Source: Ampelocalamus luodianensis
Lineage: Eukaryota > Streptophyta > Magnoliopsida > Poales > Poaceae
NCBI GenBank assembly: GCA_036346255.1
Contig: CM070636.1
Location: 28,155,539 to 28,219,538, forward strand
Length of the DNA stretch: 64,000 nucleotides
Direction of reading: 5' to 3'
The notes below the pieces were generated by a model. That model was given only the letters and a program-made list of their open reading frames with translations. It did no database searches and had not been told where the DNA came from. Position 1 is the stretch's first letter. Every line of letters starts with the position of its first letter. Below are positions 23,915 to 35,694 of this stretch, in pieces. The position numbers and the translations under genes were made by a program.

Positions 23915-26326
23915 TGTAATATCCAAACGCCTAACGAGAGAGCGAAAAGTATTAATGGGGTTTTCTAAAAAAATTAACCCTCATAAGGACACATGCGAAA
24001 TTAAGCGAAGGGATACGTGAAAGCAGATGCTTGAAATTCTAGCGCACGGAAGGATCGATTGGATCTGCAGAGGTGGATCCAAAGCCCTAAATCAAACCCT
24101 AGCCGCATTTTCTTGTTTTCCCATGCGCCGCCACAGGCGGCGCCTCATCTCTGTGCTTGCCGCGTGCGTGGAGGCCATCACCCGTCCCGCGCGTCACCAT
24201 CGCTGCGCGACGGCGCCGGCTTCGCGTGAGTGCACTGCCGCGTGGCGCCAGGCCGCTGCCCGCATCGCCATCTGCGGTTGTCGTTCGCCCGCGTGGAAGC
24301 CACTCGTTCGCTGCCCTCGTGGATCCATCGCCATCTGCCGCTCGGCCAATCGCCTGCTCGCGTGCGTCGGCTCTTCCGCCCGTCCGCGTTGCTGCTGAGA
24401 GCGCTGTTTGCCAGCGGCCAATGCGTGTAGCGCTGGGTTTGGCTAGCACGTGGGCGCGGGAGCGGCTTTGGCGGGCGCGTGCATGTGGTTGGGTTGGCGC
24501 GTTGCTTGCTGCCCCCGCGTGGAAGCCGTGCTCTCGTTGTTTTGCTGCCGTGTAGTGCTCATGTGGCCACGTTTGCATGCTGAGAGCATAACTACAACAC
24601 GCCAACTAGGAGAGAAGCAAGGGAAAATCAACAGAATTAGTACAACGGTGTGCAAGGATCGATGAGGAAGAAAAAAGGAGTTTGTGAGTTTGCCACTTTT
24701 CGTCGTAGAGGTAACGATCTGGTTATTCCTTCTTTCTTTTGGTGCTTTTAATTAGAGATTAGAATCGAGATTAGAAGAAAGAATTAGCATGTTCCTAGTC
24801 GGGAAAAATCGATTAGTAGATTGGTCTAGTCTCATTTGTTTTATTATGCGATTATTTTGGATACTTTAATGGCGAATTTTGGGATTGTCATGTACTAGTT
24901 AATTGTAGAGAATTTTAGTATCTTTCCATAGAATATTTAACCATGTCAAGCGGACAAGTAATTTTGAGTTATAAATTTTGTAAGGTTGTTGTCTTTTAGC
25001 GACATCTTAGTAAAACATGGATTAAAAATTAGTAAATGAGCTAATTAGAGTTTATGATCTACATGAAAAGTGTAGATAACTGTCTAATGATTCTAGAGAG
25101 TCCAAGATCATGAATTTTGGTTGGGTAAAATAGGAGATATGATTTTAGGAAGACTGCTGTTCGAAACCTTTGTTGTTTTAGCACCGAGTCACTAGGCGGT
25201 GACCGGAAAAGGAGAGTGTTGTAGATGGGGAAACGTGTAGGAGCGACGTCGTTAATTGTTGTTCTTGTACAATTGTTGCCTGTTTTGAAATTGAGTGTTT
25301 AATATAGGAGAGGTGTCGTGCTTGTTGCCATCTTCTAGCCGAACCGCACGTCGCAACTAGTAAAGGCAAGTGCATGGTAGGCGGTGATCAATGGTTGATC
25401 AACTGTATTTTGTATCACTCTTTACCATTATTGTTGTGCTTTTATGTTTATTTAATTGCAAGCAATGGAATGATCATGGTTAATGTCTTGTTGGATATTA
25501 GAAAATTGGATATTGTTAAATATGATGAAAATATGAATGCTATGCATTTTGTGCATTCATAAGCATCATTGCATATGAGGTGATCATGTTGATCACAACT
25601 CCACGGAGTGGAGGAGGTCCCGATCCTTTCGGAGGACGGGCTTGAGAGTGAACATTGTCGCGAGTGTTCACTCATTGCTATCTGGATATATGTGAAAGAA
25701 GTGCATGTGGACATGTAGTGTAGAGATGCATTGAAAGGAAATTAAGTGATGATTGTGTGTGAGAATAAAGAGGTGATGATTGCATGAAAGGGCATGAAAA
25801 TAAAGATAAGAGAACAGATGATGATATTGGTGTTATTGATTACTGTTGATTTGGCATTGTTTATTGTCTATTGATATATTTGCTGAGTCGTGGACTCACT
25901 CTTGCTCTACTGCTGCTTTTAGGTGACCATTGATGGTATTTTGCTTGGGAGGAACAGCATGCGTGGAATAATTTCATACTCTCAAACTTGATTCATTTGT
26001 CATGAGAAACATTCACTTCATTATGATAGAATATCTTTTAGGACATGATAAATATTGAATGATCCTAAATGGTTGATTAGGATTTGTTTATTCATTGCAT
26101 AGAGTTTATTCGATTGGTTATACGTTAATTTTTAGATTATTATCTTGCTATGCTTCTAGAGTTTAGTTATCTATGATTGTCAAATCTTTATTCATATTTT
26201 ATTGTGACCCGTGGACGGGTTGTGATAATGTATTGATTGATGTAATTTTAGTGTAAGTTGATGTAAATTAATTTGTTAGGGTAGTTTAGTGGCATTCCAG
26301 GCTCAGTGTTGGGCTGAGGTGTTACA
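23915..26326 (+). mobile_element. LARD1 3' LTR
   Basis: Starts TGTAATATCC and ends GAGGTGTTACA, followed by target duplication CCAAC. It is near-identical to 17187-19628, with differences mostly short indels at CAG/CTG. Confidence 0.9.
25884..25898 (+). repeat. LTR hairpin, TGAGTC/GACTCA
   Basis: Second LARD1 copy of the hairpin at 19188-19202. Confidence 0.8.
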
Positions 26327-26331
26327 CCAAC
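26327..26331 (+). repeat. LARD1 target-site duplication, right
   Basis: CCAAC, as at 17182-17186. Confidence 0.9.
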
Positions 26332-26625
26332 AAAGCAAAATAAACGTCAAAATGGGCCCAAAACCGCAACCCGATAAGGTTGCTGGATGTTTTTGTATTA
26401 TGTATTATTTGTTGTTTATTCTGATACGTTGTTTGTTCGATCTAATGGTTCAGAATCTGACTGTTTTTTGTTGAGAAAACAGTCATATGCTGTATAGACA
26501 GACCCATTTTTATTGGTCGTATATGCAAGCGGTGAAGTGTTCTAGGTTTATTAGTTATCTCCGGTTCTGATTAAAGTGAGTGATGTTCGTAGGAAAGAAG
26601 AAAGGAGACGCAACTATGGAAGAAG
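26332..26625. other. Unassigned flank of LARD1
   Basis: Pre-insertion continuation of the DNA left of 17182, with GGGCC(C)-containing phrases on both sides. No gene recognised. Confidence 0.4.
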
Positions 26626-26900
26626 TCTCTGCTCTTTTATGCCGTGGTCAGTCAGTGAAGCGGATGTGCGCACACAGCTGCAAGTTGAGCAAATGGAATG
26701 GTTCACCCATAAGAACCAATTGACCACAGGGTCATTTGGTGCTTGAGAAAATGGATCGGTCGATTATCCACGCCGAGAGACATGGACTGCATAGGGCAGG
26801 TCTGCGTCGAGCCACCCCGACCCACGCCTACCGCTAGGTGGATATATATGACGAACCTGGACTACAAGTATGGTACATGGGGCCGAGCGAGAATGGAAAT
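26626..26900 (+). other. Host sequence left of copia, copy 1
   Basis: Its last 64 bp match 10988-11050. The frame KYGTWGRARMEI is readable here and, in related form, at 11020. No named gene. Confidence 0.45.
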
Positions 26901-26905
26901 TAACA
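26901..26905 (+). repeat. Copia target-site duplication, left (copy 1)
   Basis: TAACA, matched at 33984-33988. Confidence 0.9.
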
Positions 26906-27172
26906 TGTTAGAAATACAGATTGAGTTGTATATCTGTGATTCAGCTTGTGCGGATATTATTGTCGACAAGGAGACATTTACTGTTCCCTGTCCGACACAC
27001 ATACAAGAAGGAAAAATCTGTAGCTATTCAAACTCTCCTGTAATTCTATTAGTTCGGTTTGATCCCGGTTTGATCTCGACTCTATTTGTAATCTGTTAGG
27101 GTACTATATATAGTCAAGACTATGACCTTGCTTGGATACGGTGAAATCACAAATCAATCTTCAAATTTTACA
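26906..27172 (+). mobile_element. Copia 5' LTR, copy 1
   Basis: TGTTAGAAATAC at the start and ATTTTACA at the end. A TATA-like ACTATATATAG lies at about 27104, as expected for an LTR promoter. Confidence 0.85.
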
Positions 27173-27184
27173 TGGTATCAGAGC
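27173..27184 (+). other. Copia primer-binding site, copy 1
   Basis: TGGTATCAGAGC, directly after the LTR and intact. Confidence 0.9.
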
Positions 27185-27194
27185 TATAGACACA

Positions 27195-28168
27195 ATGTCA
27201 TCCTTGGTTACCATCGTTTCATCAAGATCTTCTTCATCATCTTCGATCCCGGTCGGTGTCCTTTCTTCGTCGATCAATCAAGCAATCAACATCAAGCTTG
27301 GCTATGACAATTACCTCCTATGGAAGGTGAAGTTTCTTCCATACCTAAGGAGCAATCAGCTGCTTAGCTACGTAGATGGATCATCACCATGTCCTCCGAT
27401 GATGATTACACAAATGCTGGAGTCAAAAGCAGCAACATAAGTTACGAATTCAACCTATTTAACCTGGTTTCATCAGGATCAGGTGGTTCTCAACGGAAAC
27501 TTCTCCTCGCTAACTGAAGATATTCTCGCAGATGTCATGTTCATGACGACATCGTGGCAAGCCTAAACCGCATTGGAGAACATGTTTGCATCAATAACAA
27601 GAGCATGTGTTGTTCATATTCAAATGCAGCTTGTCAACTTGAAGAAAAGAGATCTAATGGCAATCGACTACTTCAAGCAGATGAAGAATTTAGCAGACAC
27701 ACTCTATGCTATTGGTATGTCGCTTCGCGAGGATGAAATCATTTCCTATGTCCTTGCAGGTCTTAGTCAGGACTACGATTCTCTAGTTACTTCTCTGACC
27801 ACCAAATCAGATGGGCTAACTCTAGATGAAGTTTATTCTCATCTAATGAGTTTTGAGCTTTGTATAGAACAAAATAATGTTGAGTTGCTGATTGGAGGAT
27901 CAAGAAGCTTGTCCAATTTTTCAGCACGTAATCAAGGTAGAGGAAATCAAGGTGGCTATCATGGAGGGCGTGGCGTGGTCGTGGTTGTTGTAATCAAAAC
28001 CAAGGAGTCAACAATAACAACTTTGGTCATGGTGGCGTGGTCCACGACCAACCTATCAACTCTACGGGAAGATTGGACACATCGTCATAAAATGCTATCA
28101 TCGGTTTGATCATACTTTTCAAAACGATGAAAGGCACTCAGCACAGATTGCAGACATGACATCGTCAT
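27195..28168 (+). pseudogene. Copia gag, copy 1
   Basis: Starts MSSLVTIVSSRSSSSSS, then INIKLGYDNYLLWKVKFLPY, the N-terminal block of copia Gag. In-frame TAA codons lie at 27438 and 27564. The UBN2-type capsid continues with IDYFKQMKNLADTLYAIGM and EIISYVLAGLSQDYDSLV. A Gly/Arg-rich segment near 27960 is frameshifted compared with copy 2, so the degenerate zinc knuckle is lost from the frame. An LTR is inserted at 28169. Confidence 0.85.
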
Positions 28169-28692
28169 TGTCACGACCCGTCCAGGGGTCACCGAGAGGA
28201 CCTCCTAGAACTCCTGAAAAGTCCACTAGGACATCCTAGGAGGTCCAGCAGGATCACTCAAGAGGATCTCTAGGACCACCCAGGAGGTCCAGCAGGACCA
28301 CCTAGAGGTCCTGAGACTCGACTTGAGGAGGTCTTGAGATCCAGGACCTCCCCCAAATGCCACAACCAGACTAGGGGGAGGTCGTGAGACTTGGAGAAGC
28401 CCTACATCTCCTGTACATGTACCGAACTAGTCCCAAGGATCAACAACTAGTTCACACAGCCACACAAGTGATAATCATACATCAACAGGAACCTAATTAA
28501 CAACAAATAGTTGATTACAAAGTTGGCTTACAAGCCGACAAAAGACAACTTTACACAGTAGAAAACAAAAAGGACAAGTCCATCCAATACACCACAGGCA
28601 ATTGGTTGGAAGGCATGACCTAGTCGTCTAGGACCTCTTGGTCCTCAGCAAAGACCTCTTTACCTACTCAAAAGATTATTTCAAGTAAGAGT

Positions 28693-28711
28693 GAGCACAA
28701 CAACCGTGCTC
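28693..28711 (-). repeat. LTR hairpin, GAGCAC/GTGCTC
   Basis: Six-bp stem with a 7-nt loop, followed on the minus strand by ACTCTTACTTG. It is about 525-540 bp before the LTR end. Confidence 0.75.
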
Positions 28712-29057
28712 GCAAGTCATACCCATCACATAACAGAATGACATGCATACAAGAATATCACAATGGCGAGCTTATAGGGTTAGTTTGCATAAAGCCAAAT
28801 TTCTTTCAAATATAAGTAAATAAGTTCTAAAGCAGATTACACTATACATAAAATTTATTTTCTAACACAGGTTTTGATTGATTGATAACAAGATCCGGGC
28901 GTATGATAACCTCTTAACACCAGGCTAACCGCCAAGGGCTCACCGCCCAGAACACAATGGATAGAAATCCAAAGCCAGATTTCAAAACCATTTAAAAACC
29001 AAAATCAAAGACTAACTTAGAGAGGCTTTGCTAGAATATCCATGACCTTGAACACGG

Positions 29058-29069
29058 CTATTCGAATAG
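29058..29069. repeat. LTR palindrome CTATTCGAATAG
   Basis: Preceded by CATGACCTTGAACACGG, the diverged form of the flank seen at 432 and 7709. Confidence 0.85.
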
Positions 29070-31077
29070 ATTTTTACTCTACAAGTACTGACTTTACCCA
29101 CAAGGGATAACCAAATTTCACTTTGTCGCTCACATACTTCCAAAGGTGTGCGACTAACAGAGTTATCACAAGGCCTTTCTGATGCTCTTTCTCACCACAG
29201 TCCTCTCGCTAAGGTTTCACCTCTTTGGCTATCCACTCGTAGGGTTCGAGCCCCTCTTGTGCTAGGTGGAAATGTAAGAAAGTAGGTCATGAAAGACAAC
29301 CCACACATCCAAAACGGACAACTATGGTGAGATATTGTAAATTATTTGGCAGGTTACGCCCATTCAAGACTTGTAGTTATGCGAAGGGGCTTAGCAAAGT
29401 AACGCTCAAAGACCGGTCCTTAACTGACCTTGGTGACATCCTCAACCCTAGGGCGTTGGCTCACACGACCCCCGTGCACCCACCATGAATCCAACCAAGA
29501 TTCGCCCACGTGCAAAACATTTTCCAACCTTTTCATTTGAAGAACAAGTTTCCATGACAACCCAGTGCCATGGTCAAAACATTTGAGGTAAAACATTGGT
29601 CTTTGGCAAAAAATTTCCCAAATCAAGGTTTTGGTCTAAGCTTAACTAAGCATCTCTTTTTAAGAGGTCCTGGTCATACTAATGTACTAACCAGGTTTTT
29701 ACTAAGGAGACATCAAGTCCAGTGTAACATCAATATTGGCCATACAAAGGAGTTAGGTTTAACTAAGAGTGTAAACACTGACATTGAAATACTAAGTGAA
29801 ATATGCATGCGATACTTAGCTTGAAACAAAAGTACATAGGTTGAAATAATGGGTGTAAAATGATCAAGGGTATGACTCGCCTTTCTCGAAGGCTTGAGGA
29901 TCTTCCTCCTCAAAGAACTCGGGCTCCTCGGCGTCGTCGCAATCTACACGAAAGACAAAACCAACTCGAAACAAGCTCAAGCAAAATCAAAAGAACCTCA
30001 AAGAAAGCACCATGGAAACCAACAAAGGAGCTCTGAAGGCTTGGAGGAGGTCCAAAGAGAGCTGGTCGAAGGAGGTCCAGAGCTTTGGATGAGGTCCGAG
30101 TGGTGAAGAAAGAGCAAGAGGGTAGAACGAGGAAGAAGGCAAAGATAGAGTGTTGTCCAGACCTATAAGGCCTAGGTGCGAGGAATTCAAGGGCACACGT
30201 GTTCAAGGATTGGTGGAGGAGAGGACGGGAGCGGGTAAAGGAGGGGACAAGAGGGTAATAGAGGTACAACAAAGGTGACAACATTAAATGTGTCGAGCGA
30301 CATTTAATGTTCAAAGACTTTCTGCAAGCATGCAGAAAGGAGAAAGTGGGCGAGTGGTGGTGAGATAAAGAGGTTGGTCAAAGTAATGGGAGAAGGTCGT
30401 GACCTAAGGAGAGGTCCAACCAAGGGTGGTCATAGAAGGAGGTCCGTAGAGAGCCAAGGAGGTCTGAACCACGGGGTGGTCTTTGAAAAGACCAGAGGTC
30501 ATGGCCACAAGGGGTGGTCATGACAAAAGAGGGTGATCTTTGCAGAAAGACCACAAAGTTATGAGGAGGAGGGGGCACGCATAGGATCTGGACCTAAGGG
30601 AGGTCCGGACGTTCAAGATATCATAGGAGAAGGTTACACGGCCAAGATCTCACAAAAGGAGGTCCTGACGGTCAAGATCTCATAAGGGAGGTTGAAACGC
30701 AAATCTAAGCTTAGAAACTGGCTCGAGAATGGTCGTGACTTACAAGGAGGTGCAGGCAAAGAGGAGGTCCACACAAAGGAGATCTAGACTGAGGAGGTCT
30801 AAACCAAAAGAGAACACAAAGGAGGTCGGACCATAAGGAGAACAAGGGGAGGTCTAGACAAAGAGAACAAGGCAAGCACAGGAGGAGGGAAGAACACCAG
30901 AGCTCCAACACTCCTACAAACCCGACAAAACCACAGAGTTTTTAGTTGAAGTTGGAGTTAGTCACTTGAAAGTCATTTCAAAATCTTAGTTTAAGCTTTT
31001 AGACTTCGAGGAAACCAAATGGTTTGTTTTATTTTGAAATTCCCAAAAAGATTCAAAAACCAGGGTGTTACAATCAT

Positions 31078-31172
31078 ATCAAGGCGATCCAAATTGGTAC
31101 ACTGACACTAGAGCGACAGATCACATTACTTTTGATCTTGATCGTCTACAGTTCGAGAGAAGTGTCATGGAG
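31078..31172 (+). pseudogene. Copia protease fragment, copy 1
   Basis: Encodes DPNWYTDTRATDHITFDLD, the copia aspartic protease active-site region. The conserved DTG triad reads DTR here, which would inactivate it. The fragment is cut off after about 95 bp by the LTR starting at 31173. Confidence 0.85.
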
Positions 31173-33690
31173 TGTAACATCCCAAATTTGGAGTCCATTT
31201 GAAGCATTTAAAAATAAAAATAACTATTTGATTTTTCTTGGTTAAGTTCTAGCTTAATTTGAATTTTTAGAAATCAAAACAATTTAATGTGATTAATTTA
31301 AACTTCTTTTAAATTAAAAGTTGCTTTATTCGGCTTCCTTGAGTTTCAGAGTATTTTTTAGGAATTTTTGTAGTTTATTTGCTATTTCTTTGAGCTCGGC
31401 TTCACTTGATCCATTTTCTAAATTTGGAAACTCCTTTATTTTTCAAATTTTCTCTTCGGGCTCATTCTTCCTAGCCCAATTATTTTTCCACCCATGCTGC
31501 CCTATTTTTCCTCTACCTCTGCCTGGCCCGCTCCTTCTCCTTTCTATGTGAACCAACCCGTAGCCAGCCTCCTCCCTTCCCTTTCCTTTCTCTGTCGGCT
31601 GGAACCACAATGTGAGCCCCAGTCTCCTTATTCCTCATAGCTTCATCCTCGTGTCCGAGCTGGTCATGTAGTGCCACCATGCTTGTTTCCAATCCTCCCT
31701 TCCCGAGCCAACAAAAGTATGCCTCCCCTCATCATATTGCTCGCCTCGACCTCCTCCCCAAAAGTCCCAAGTCGATTTCACTAGAATCGACCTCCTCTCG
31801 CCACAATTCGTCGAGAAGCCGTTGTCACCATGAGCTCCTCTCCACTGTGTTTCACTGTCGTCTGACATCCTTCACCTATGTTGTATTCACCTTTGAGTCC
31901 GCACTGCCACGTTTTACCCGGTGCTTCCACTATCTTCACCCAGGCGCCACCGAGCCGCCGACGCCCACCCCAAAGCCAGCCTCATTGCCACCACAGCCTC
32001 ATTGCCACCACTCCGCTCTCCTCACCAGTGAGTATCCTCACCTTTCCAAGTGTGTCATGCTGCATTCGGAACCTTCCTTTTCCAATCCGCACCTTTCTCT
32101 GGTTCTCCTCGTCATCGTGCCACCCTGCTGCCGGCCTCCATCTCGCCACCTCTTCGAGGTGTCCTCTACATTTCTTGTGCCATCGCTGTCTCCATGCTCC
32201 TCTTGTTTCTCTCCGGGTGCTATTGCTCCACCGAAGCCGCCACAGACCTGAGCTGCCCTACTGCCATTATCGTCGATTTGCCGACTCACTCACCGCACCG
32301 TCACCTCCCTTAGCATCGCTGAGCCTCCAGCAACCCATTTTTCTGGTAGGCCAGAGCTCCCTCGCCATCGTCCATTGTCACCGTCGTGCGCCAGAACCAC
32401 TAGAGCTGCTCCCCTATTCTCCTTCTCTGTGCTAGCTCCTTTCTCTCTCTTACGAGTGGGACCACTTGTCAATGTCTTCCTCTCTCTATCTTTTTCTTTC
32501 ACTTACACCTTGACCCCACATGTCACCCACTCAAGTTGTGAACTCGGTCCACAATAGTCTAGAGTCAGCCCGTGGACTTGGTCCATAGACCATGGCCCAC
32601 TTGTCATCCTCTCTAGCTTTCTTCTGGATTTTTATTTTAATTTAGAAATTCAGAAAAATCAGTAGGGCCCACCTATCAGCCTTTTAGGATTTTCTTTAAT
32701 TTAATCTGAAGGAATATTCTTGAGAATATTCTTTCTTCTCTCTCGTTTTGTCCTTTCCTTTCCAAGAAATCTTGAGAGTCCATTCTCCTCCATCAGAACC
32801 TGCATTCAACTTTTTCAAATTCCTAAATTCTTCTAAAATTGAGCTCTTTCTTTTATAGTTGGTTTTGATATTTTTTTGATTTTATTTGAATTTATTTTGG
32901 ATTTATTTGTGCTTCGCCTGTTATTTTCTCTCTTGTTTAGACTATCTGTTTCAAGGAGCAGGAGCAAAAGCAAGTTTCAAATATCCAAGTGTGGTAACTG
33001 AGCAAAGCCAAAGCTAAGGCAAGTCGTAGTCCTTTGATCATATTAAACCTATGACTTTAAAATTATATTATTTTATATAAAATTGCATATTATCATTATA
33101 TCAACTGCTTTTGGGAATAGTTAATCACCTATTTGTCATTATGCCTCCATTGAACATTTGAATATCATGAATCACTTATCACCTTAGGATGGTCATTATC
33201 TTAGTTGGACATAATTGTATCACCAACATGAGTTTCGTAGAGATGCTTAGTCATACTTAGTTGCGATGGGCTCATGATCACATATTCAAAAATGTTAAAT
33301 TTGGCTTAATGAGATATGGAATTGTTACGGGTAGACACTGTTGTTAAATTTGTGTGCTATGATAGGGTATGTCATTGGACTTAGTTGAGCAAAATGATTT
33401 CCGCTCAGGCAGCAATCGTGAAGTAAAGGGGTGCGGGTAGCACATTGTGGGTTGTGGTAGACTTGCGTGAGTAACTTGTCAATAATTTAATCTTATGCGC
33501 CATTGAACTGGGCCTTATCGTATAATCACATGTTCAGTATGAGATGGACCTGACTAACTAATTAGCAATGTCTCAATTTCGATTATGTATTGGAAGCGCG
33601 AGTTGCAGGATAGACGTATACTCACATGTCGCAAGAGGGGGCCCTGTCTGGTCGGAAAGACATTCAGTGTTGAAACCTTAGCAAGCAGAA
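31173..33690 (+). mobile_element. Gypsy LTR, right end unresolved, copy 1
   Basis: Starts TGTAACATCCCAAATTTGG. Early blocks resemble the LTR at 7021-10301. A pyrimidine-rich section (31500-32560) gives overlapping frames on both strands without domain signatures. Neither the usual hairpin nor a GTTACA end is visible, so the LTR is probably truncated somewhere before the copia 3' LTR at 33728. The end coordinate is approximate. Confidence 0.6.
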
Positions 33691-33727
33691 TTGGGTTAAG
33701 AAGGAGCTTTGTGGTCGATTGAGAGGC

Positions 33728-33983
33728 TATTAGAAATACGATTGAGATGTATATCGTGATTGAGCTTGTCCGATATTGTTGTTTGACAAGGAGAAGTTTA
33801 TTGTTCCCTATCCAGACACGCATACAAGAATATAAAATCTATAGCTATTCAAACTCTCCTATAATTCTATTGAGTTTGATTTGATCCCGACTCTATTTGT
33901 AATCTATAAGAGTACTATATATAGTCAAGACCATGACCTTGCTTGGGTACAGTGAAATCACAAATCAATCTTCAGATTTTACA
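33728..33983 (+). mobile_element. Copia 3' LTR, copy 1
   Basis: Starts TATTAGAAATAC (second base mutated) and ends GATTTTACA, followed by TAACA. Confidence 0.85.
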
Positions 33984-34142
33984 TAACAGTCTAACAAGAC
34001 TAATTGCTCGAGTTCTGATGCAGTGGTGTTGATGCTAGAGGTTTATAATCGAGGTCAGGAAATGCCCAGTGCATGATGTCCCAAGTAGATGCTAGAGGTT
34101 TAGGTTCGAATTCAGGATAAGCCAAGCGTGCGATGTCCAAGC
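33984..34142 (+). other. Host sequence between copia and CACTA, copy 1
   Basis: TAACA duplication, then GTCTAACAAGAC and on to GCGATGTCCAAGC. It matches 11051-11209 of the unoccupied paralogue. Confidence 0.75.
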
Positions 34143-34724
34143 CACTACCGAGAATCGATCTTTCTGACGGGTTTTGTTTGCCTCAGCGTAGGTGACAATG
34201 TGGCGCTGCACCAAGCTAATAATGGAACTTCCTAAGAAACATGCCTCTAGTGCAATCGGACTTGCAACCACAACTTGACTCTCTTTTGGCTTTGTGGATT
34301 TTGGACTTATATTTTGGTCTTTTAATATCAACTTGGTAGATGAAAGACTTGTCTCTTGGCTCAACATGAGGCCTATTGTGCAACCTAGCTTATATGTGAA
34401 CCTATTTACTATGCATGCAAACTTATCAACACCTGGATGCTTTATAATTTGAAGCACCTTGGTGCTTGTTAATTTGGTACTAGTACTAGTTGATTGTCAC
34501 GATAAAATTTGGTTCGATGGAAGAATGGTTTGTATTGAATTGTGAATGTGTTATGTACTGGTTGATTTATATTTGATTGTGTGAGATTGGTTATGTCTCA
34601 TCAAATTCTAGATTGCTTATGATTTAAAAATTGTTGTGCACCATTTATATTTTTCTTGACAGTTTACATTTCTCGAACGCTGCTGCAACTAGTGGCTATG
34701 CCAACCAATGATGGGATCAACCTT
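34143..34724 (+). mobile_element. CACTA left end, copy 1
   Basis: Begins CACTACCGAGAATCG (copy 2 reads CACTACTGGAGAATCG) after AGC. It is interrupted at 34725 by the LARD2 LTR. Confidence 0.75.
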
Positions 34725-35137
34725 TGTAATACCCCAAAAATTAAATCGGGAGAGAATAATTAAATCAGAGAGAATAATTAAAATCGGGAATATTTCTTTT
34801 AGCAAAGCGATTGAACAGAGAAAGAGGGGTTTTAATGTAATACTCAAATTTATTCTACTAAAGAAAGCGTTCAAAAGAGAAATTAGACATAAAAAGGGGG
34901 TTTCTGCAGGTTTTTGAACTCGGGCCTTGGGCCTTGGCCCAGAGGCCCATGAGGGTCGGCCACCAATAAAAGGAAGGGGTAAAACCTAGATGCACTGTAG
35001 CTACAGTGTCGCCGCACTGTAGCACGGCCACTGTAGCACACCTCTCCTCCATGGTGGTGCCCCCTCCATTGGTGCCTCCCTTCCTCGCCGTCGGTGCTCC
35101 TGCCGCCGATCAAGTGAAGAAAGGAGAGAGATCAACT
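34725..35137 (+). mobile_element. Truncated LARD2 LTR at duplication junction
   Basis: The first 413 bp of the LTR beginning TGTAATACCCC, preceded by ACCTT as in copy 2. The LTR stops at GATCAACT, where the tandem copy begins. Minus-strand frames here are not genes. Confidence 0.85.
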
Positions 35138-35404
35138 CCTCTCTTTATGCCGTGAGTCGGCCGTTGAAGCGGATGCGCATTACCACCGCAAGTTGAGCAA
35201 ATGGAATGGTTCACCCATAAGAACCAATTGACCACGAGGTCATTTGGTGCTTGAGAAATGGATCGGATCGATTATCCACGCCGAGAGACATGGATCGCAT
35301 AGGGCGGTGTGCGCCGAGCCCCCGACCCACGCCCACCGCTAGGTGGATATATATGACGAACTCCGGACTACAAGTATGGTACATGGGGCGAAGAGAATGG
35401 AAAT
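35138..35404 (+). other. Host sequence left of copia, copy 2
   Basis: Counterpart of 26626-26900, with several CAG/CTG-type differences (for example GTGAGTCGG against GTGGTCAGTC). Confidence 0.5.
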
Positions 35405-35409
35405 TAACA

Positions 35410-35672
35410 TGTTAGAAATACAATGATTGAGTTGTATATACTTGATTCAGCTTGTGCGGATATTATTGCCTACAAGGAGACATTTACTGCTCCTGTCAAA
35501 CACACATACAAGAAGGAAAAATCGTAGCTATTCAAACTCTCCGTAATTCTATTAGTTCGGTTTGATCCCGGTTTGATCTCGACTCTATTTGTAATCTGTT
35601 AGGTACTATATAGTCAAGACTATGACCTTGCTTGGATACGGTGAAATCACAAATCAATCTTCAAATTTTACA
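35410..35672 (+). mobile_element. Copia 5' LTR, copy 2
   Basis: TGTTAGAAATAC start and ATTTTACA end, followed by the intact primer site. Confidence 0.85.
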
Positions 35673-35694
35673 TGGTATCAGAGCTATAGACACA

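Larger units (their letters stand above)
17187..26326 (+). mobile_element. LARD1: complete non-coding LTR retrotransposon
   Basis: It has two 2.4 kb LTRs (17187-19628 and 23915-26326), a primer site, a 4.3 kb internal region, a polypurine tract, and an exact 5-bp target duplication CCAAC. The internal region has no gag, protease, reverse transcriptase or integrase motif on either strand, which fits a large retrotransposon derivative copied by proteins of another gypsy element. The two LTRs agree closely except at apparent CAG/CTG errors, so insertion was probably recent. The internal region is homologous to that of LARD2 (45559-49800). Confidence 0.9.
28169..31072 (-). mobile_element. Solo gypsy LTR inside copia gag/pol, copy 1
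   Basis: On the minus strand it starts TGTAACACCCTGG (31072) and ends GGGTCGTGACA (28169). There is no internal region. The flanks are GTCAT and ATCAT, a 5-bp target duplication with one mismatch, and copia reading resumes just after the right flank. It carries CTATTCGAATAG and the hairpin. Long tracts (28180-28400 and 30380-30880) are strewn with GGAGGTC-type words on the plus strand, giving strong purine bias. Confidence 0.85.
26906..33983 (+). mobile_element. Gutted Ty1/copia element with nested LTRs, copy 1
   Basis: LTRs of 267 and 256 bp (26906-27172 and 33728-33983) are flanked by TAACA on both sides. Primer site TGGTATCAGAGC follows the 5' LTR, then gag and a short protease piece. Integrase, reverse transcriptase and RNase H are absent; their place is taken by two gypsy LTRs in opposite orientations (28169-31072 and from 31173). 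The two copia LTRs differ at many positions, so this insertion is old. The unoccupied paralogous site at 11051 supports the boundaries. Confidence 0.9.
26626..35137 (+). repeat. 8.5 kb tandem duplication, copy 1
   Basis: The whole block (host flank, copia with nested LTRs, host middle, CACTA left end, first 413 bp of LARD2 LTR) is repeated at 35138-43598 in the same order and orientation. The copies differ mainly by small indels, many at CAG/CTG. Copy 1 ends abruptly within the LARD2 LTR at GATCAACT, and copy 2 then restarts at CTCTTTATGCCGTG, corresponding to 26631. It may be a real recent duplication or a falsely joined second haplotype. Confidence 0.85.

Noticed and set aside
31500..32560. 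Ser/Pro/His-rich frames up to 190 codons, and up to 238 codons at 40,309-41,025
   Set aside because: Pyrimidine-rich LTR text. The duplicated copy breaks these frames in other places, and composition alone explains the residues.
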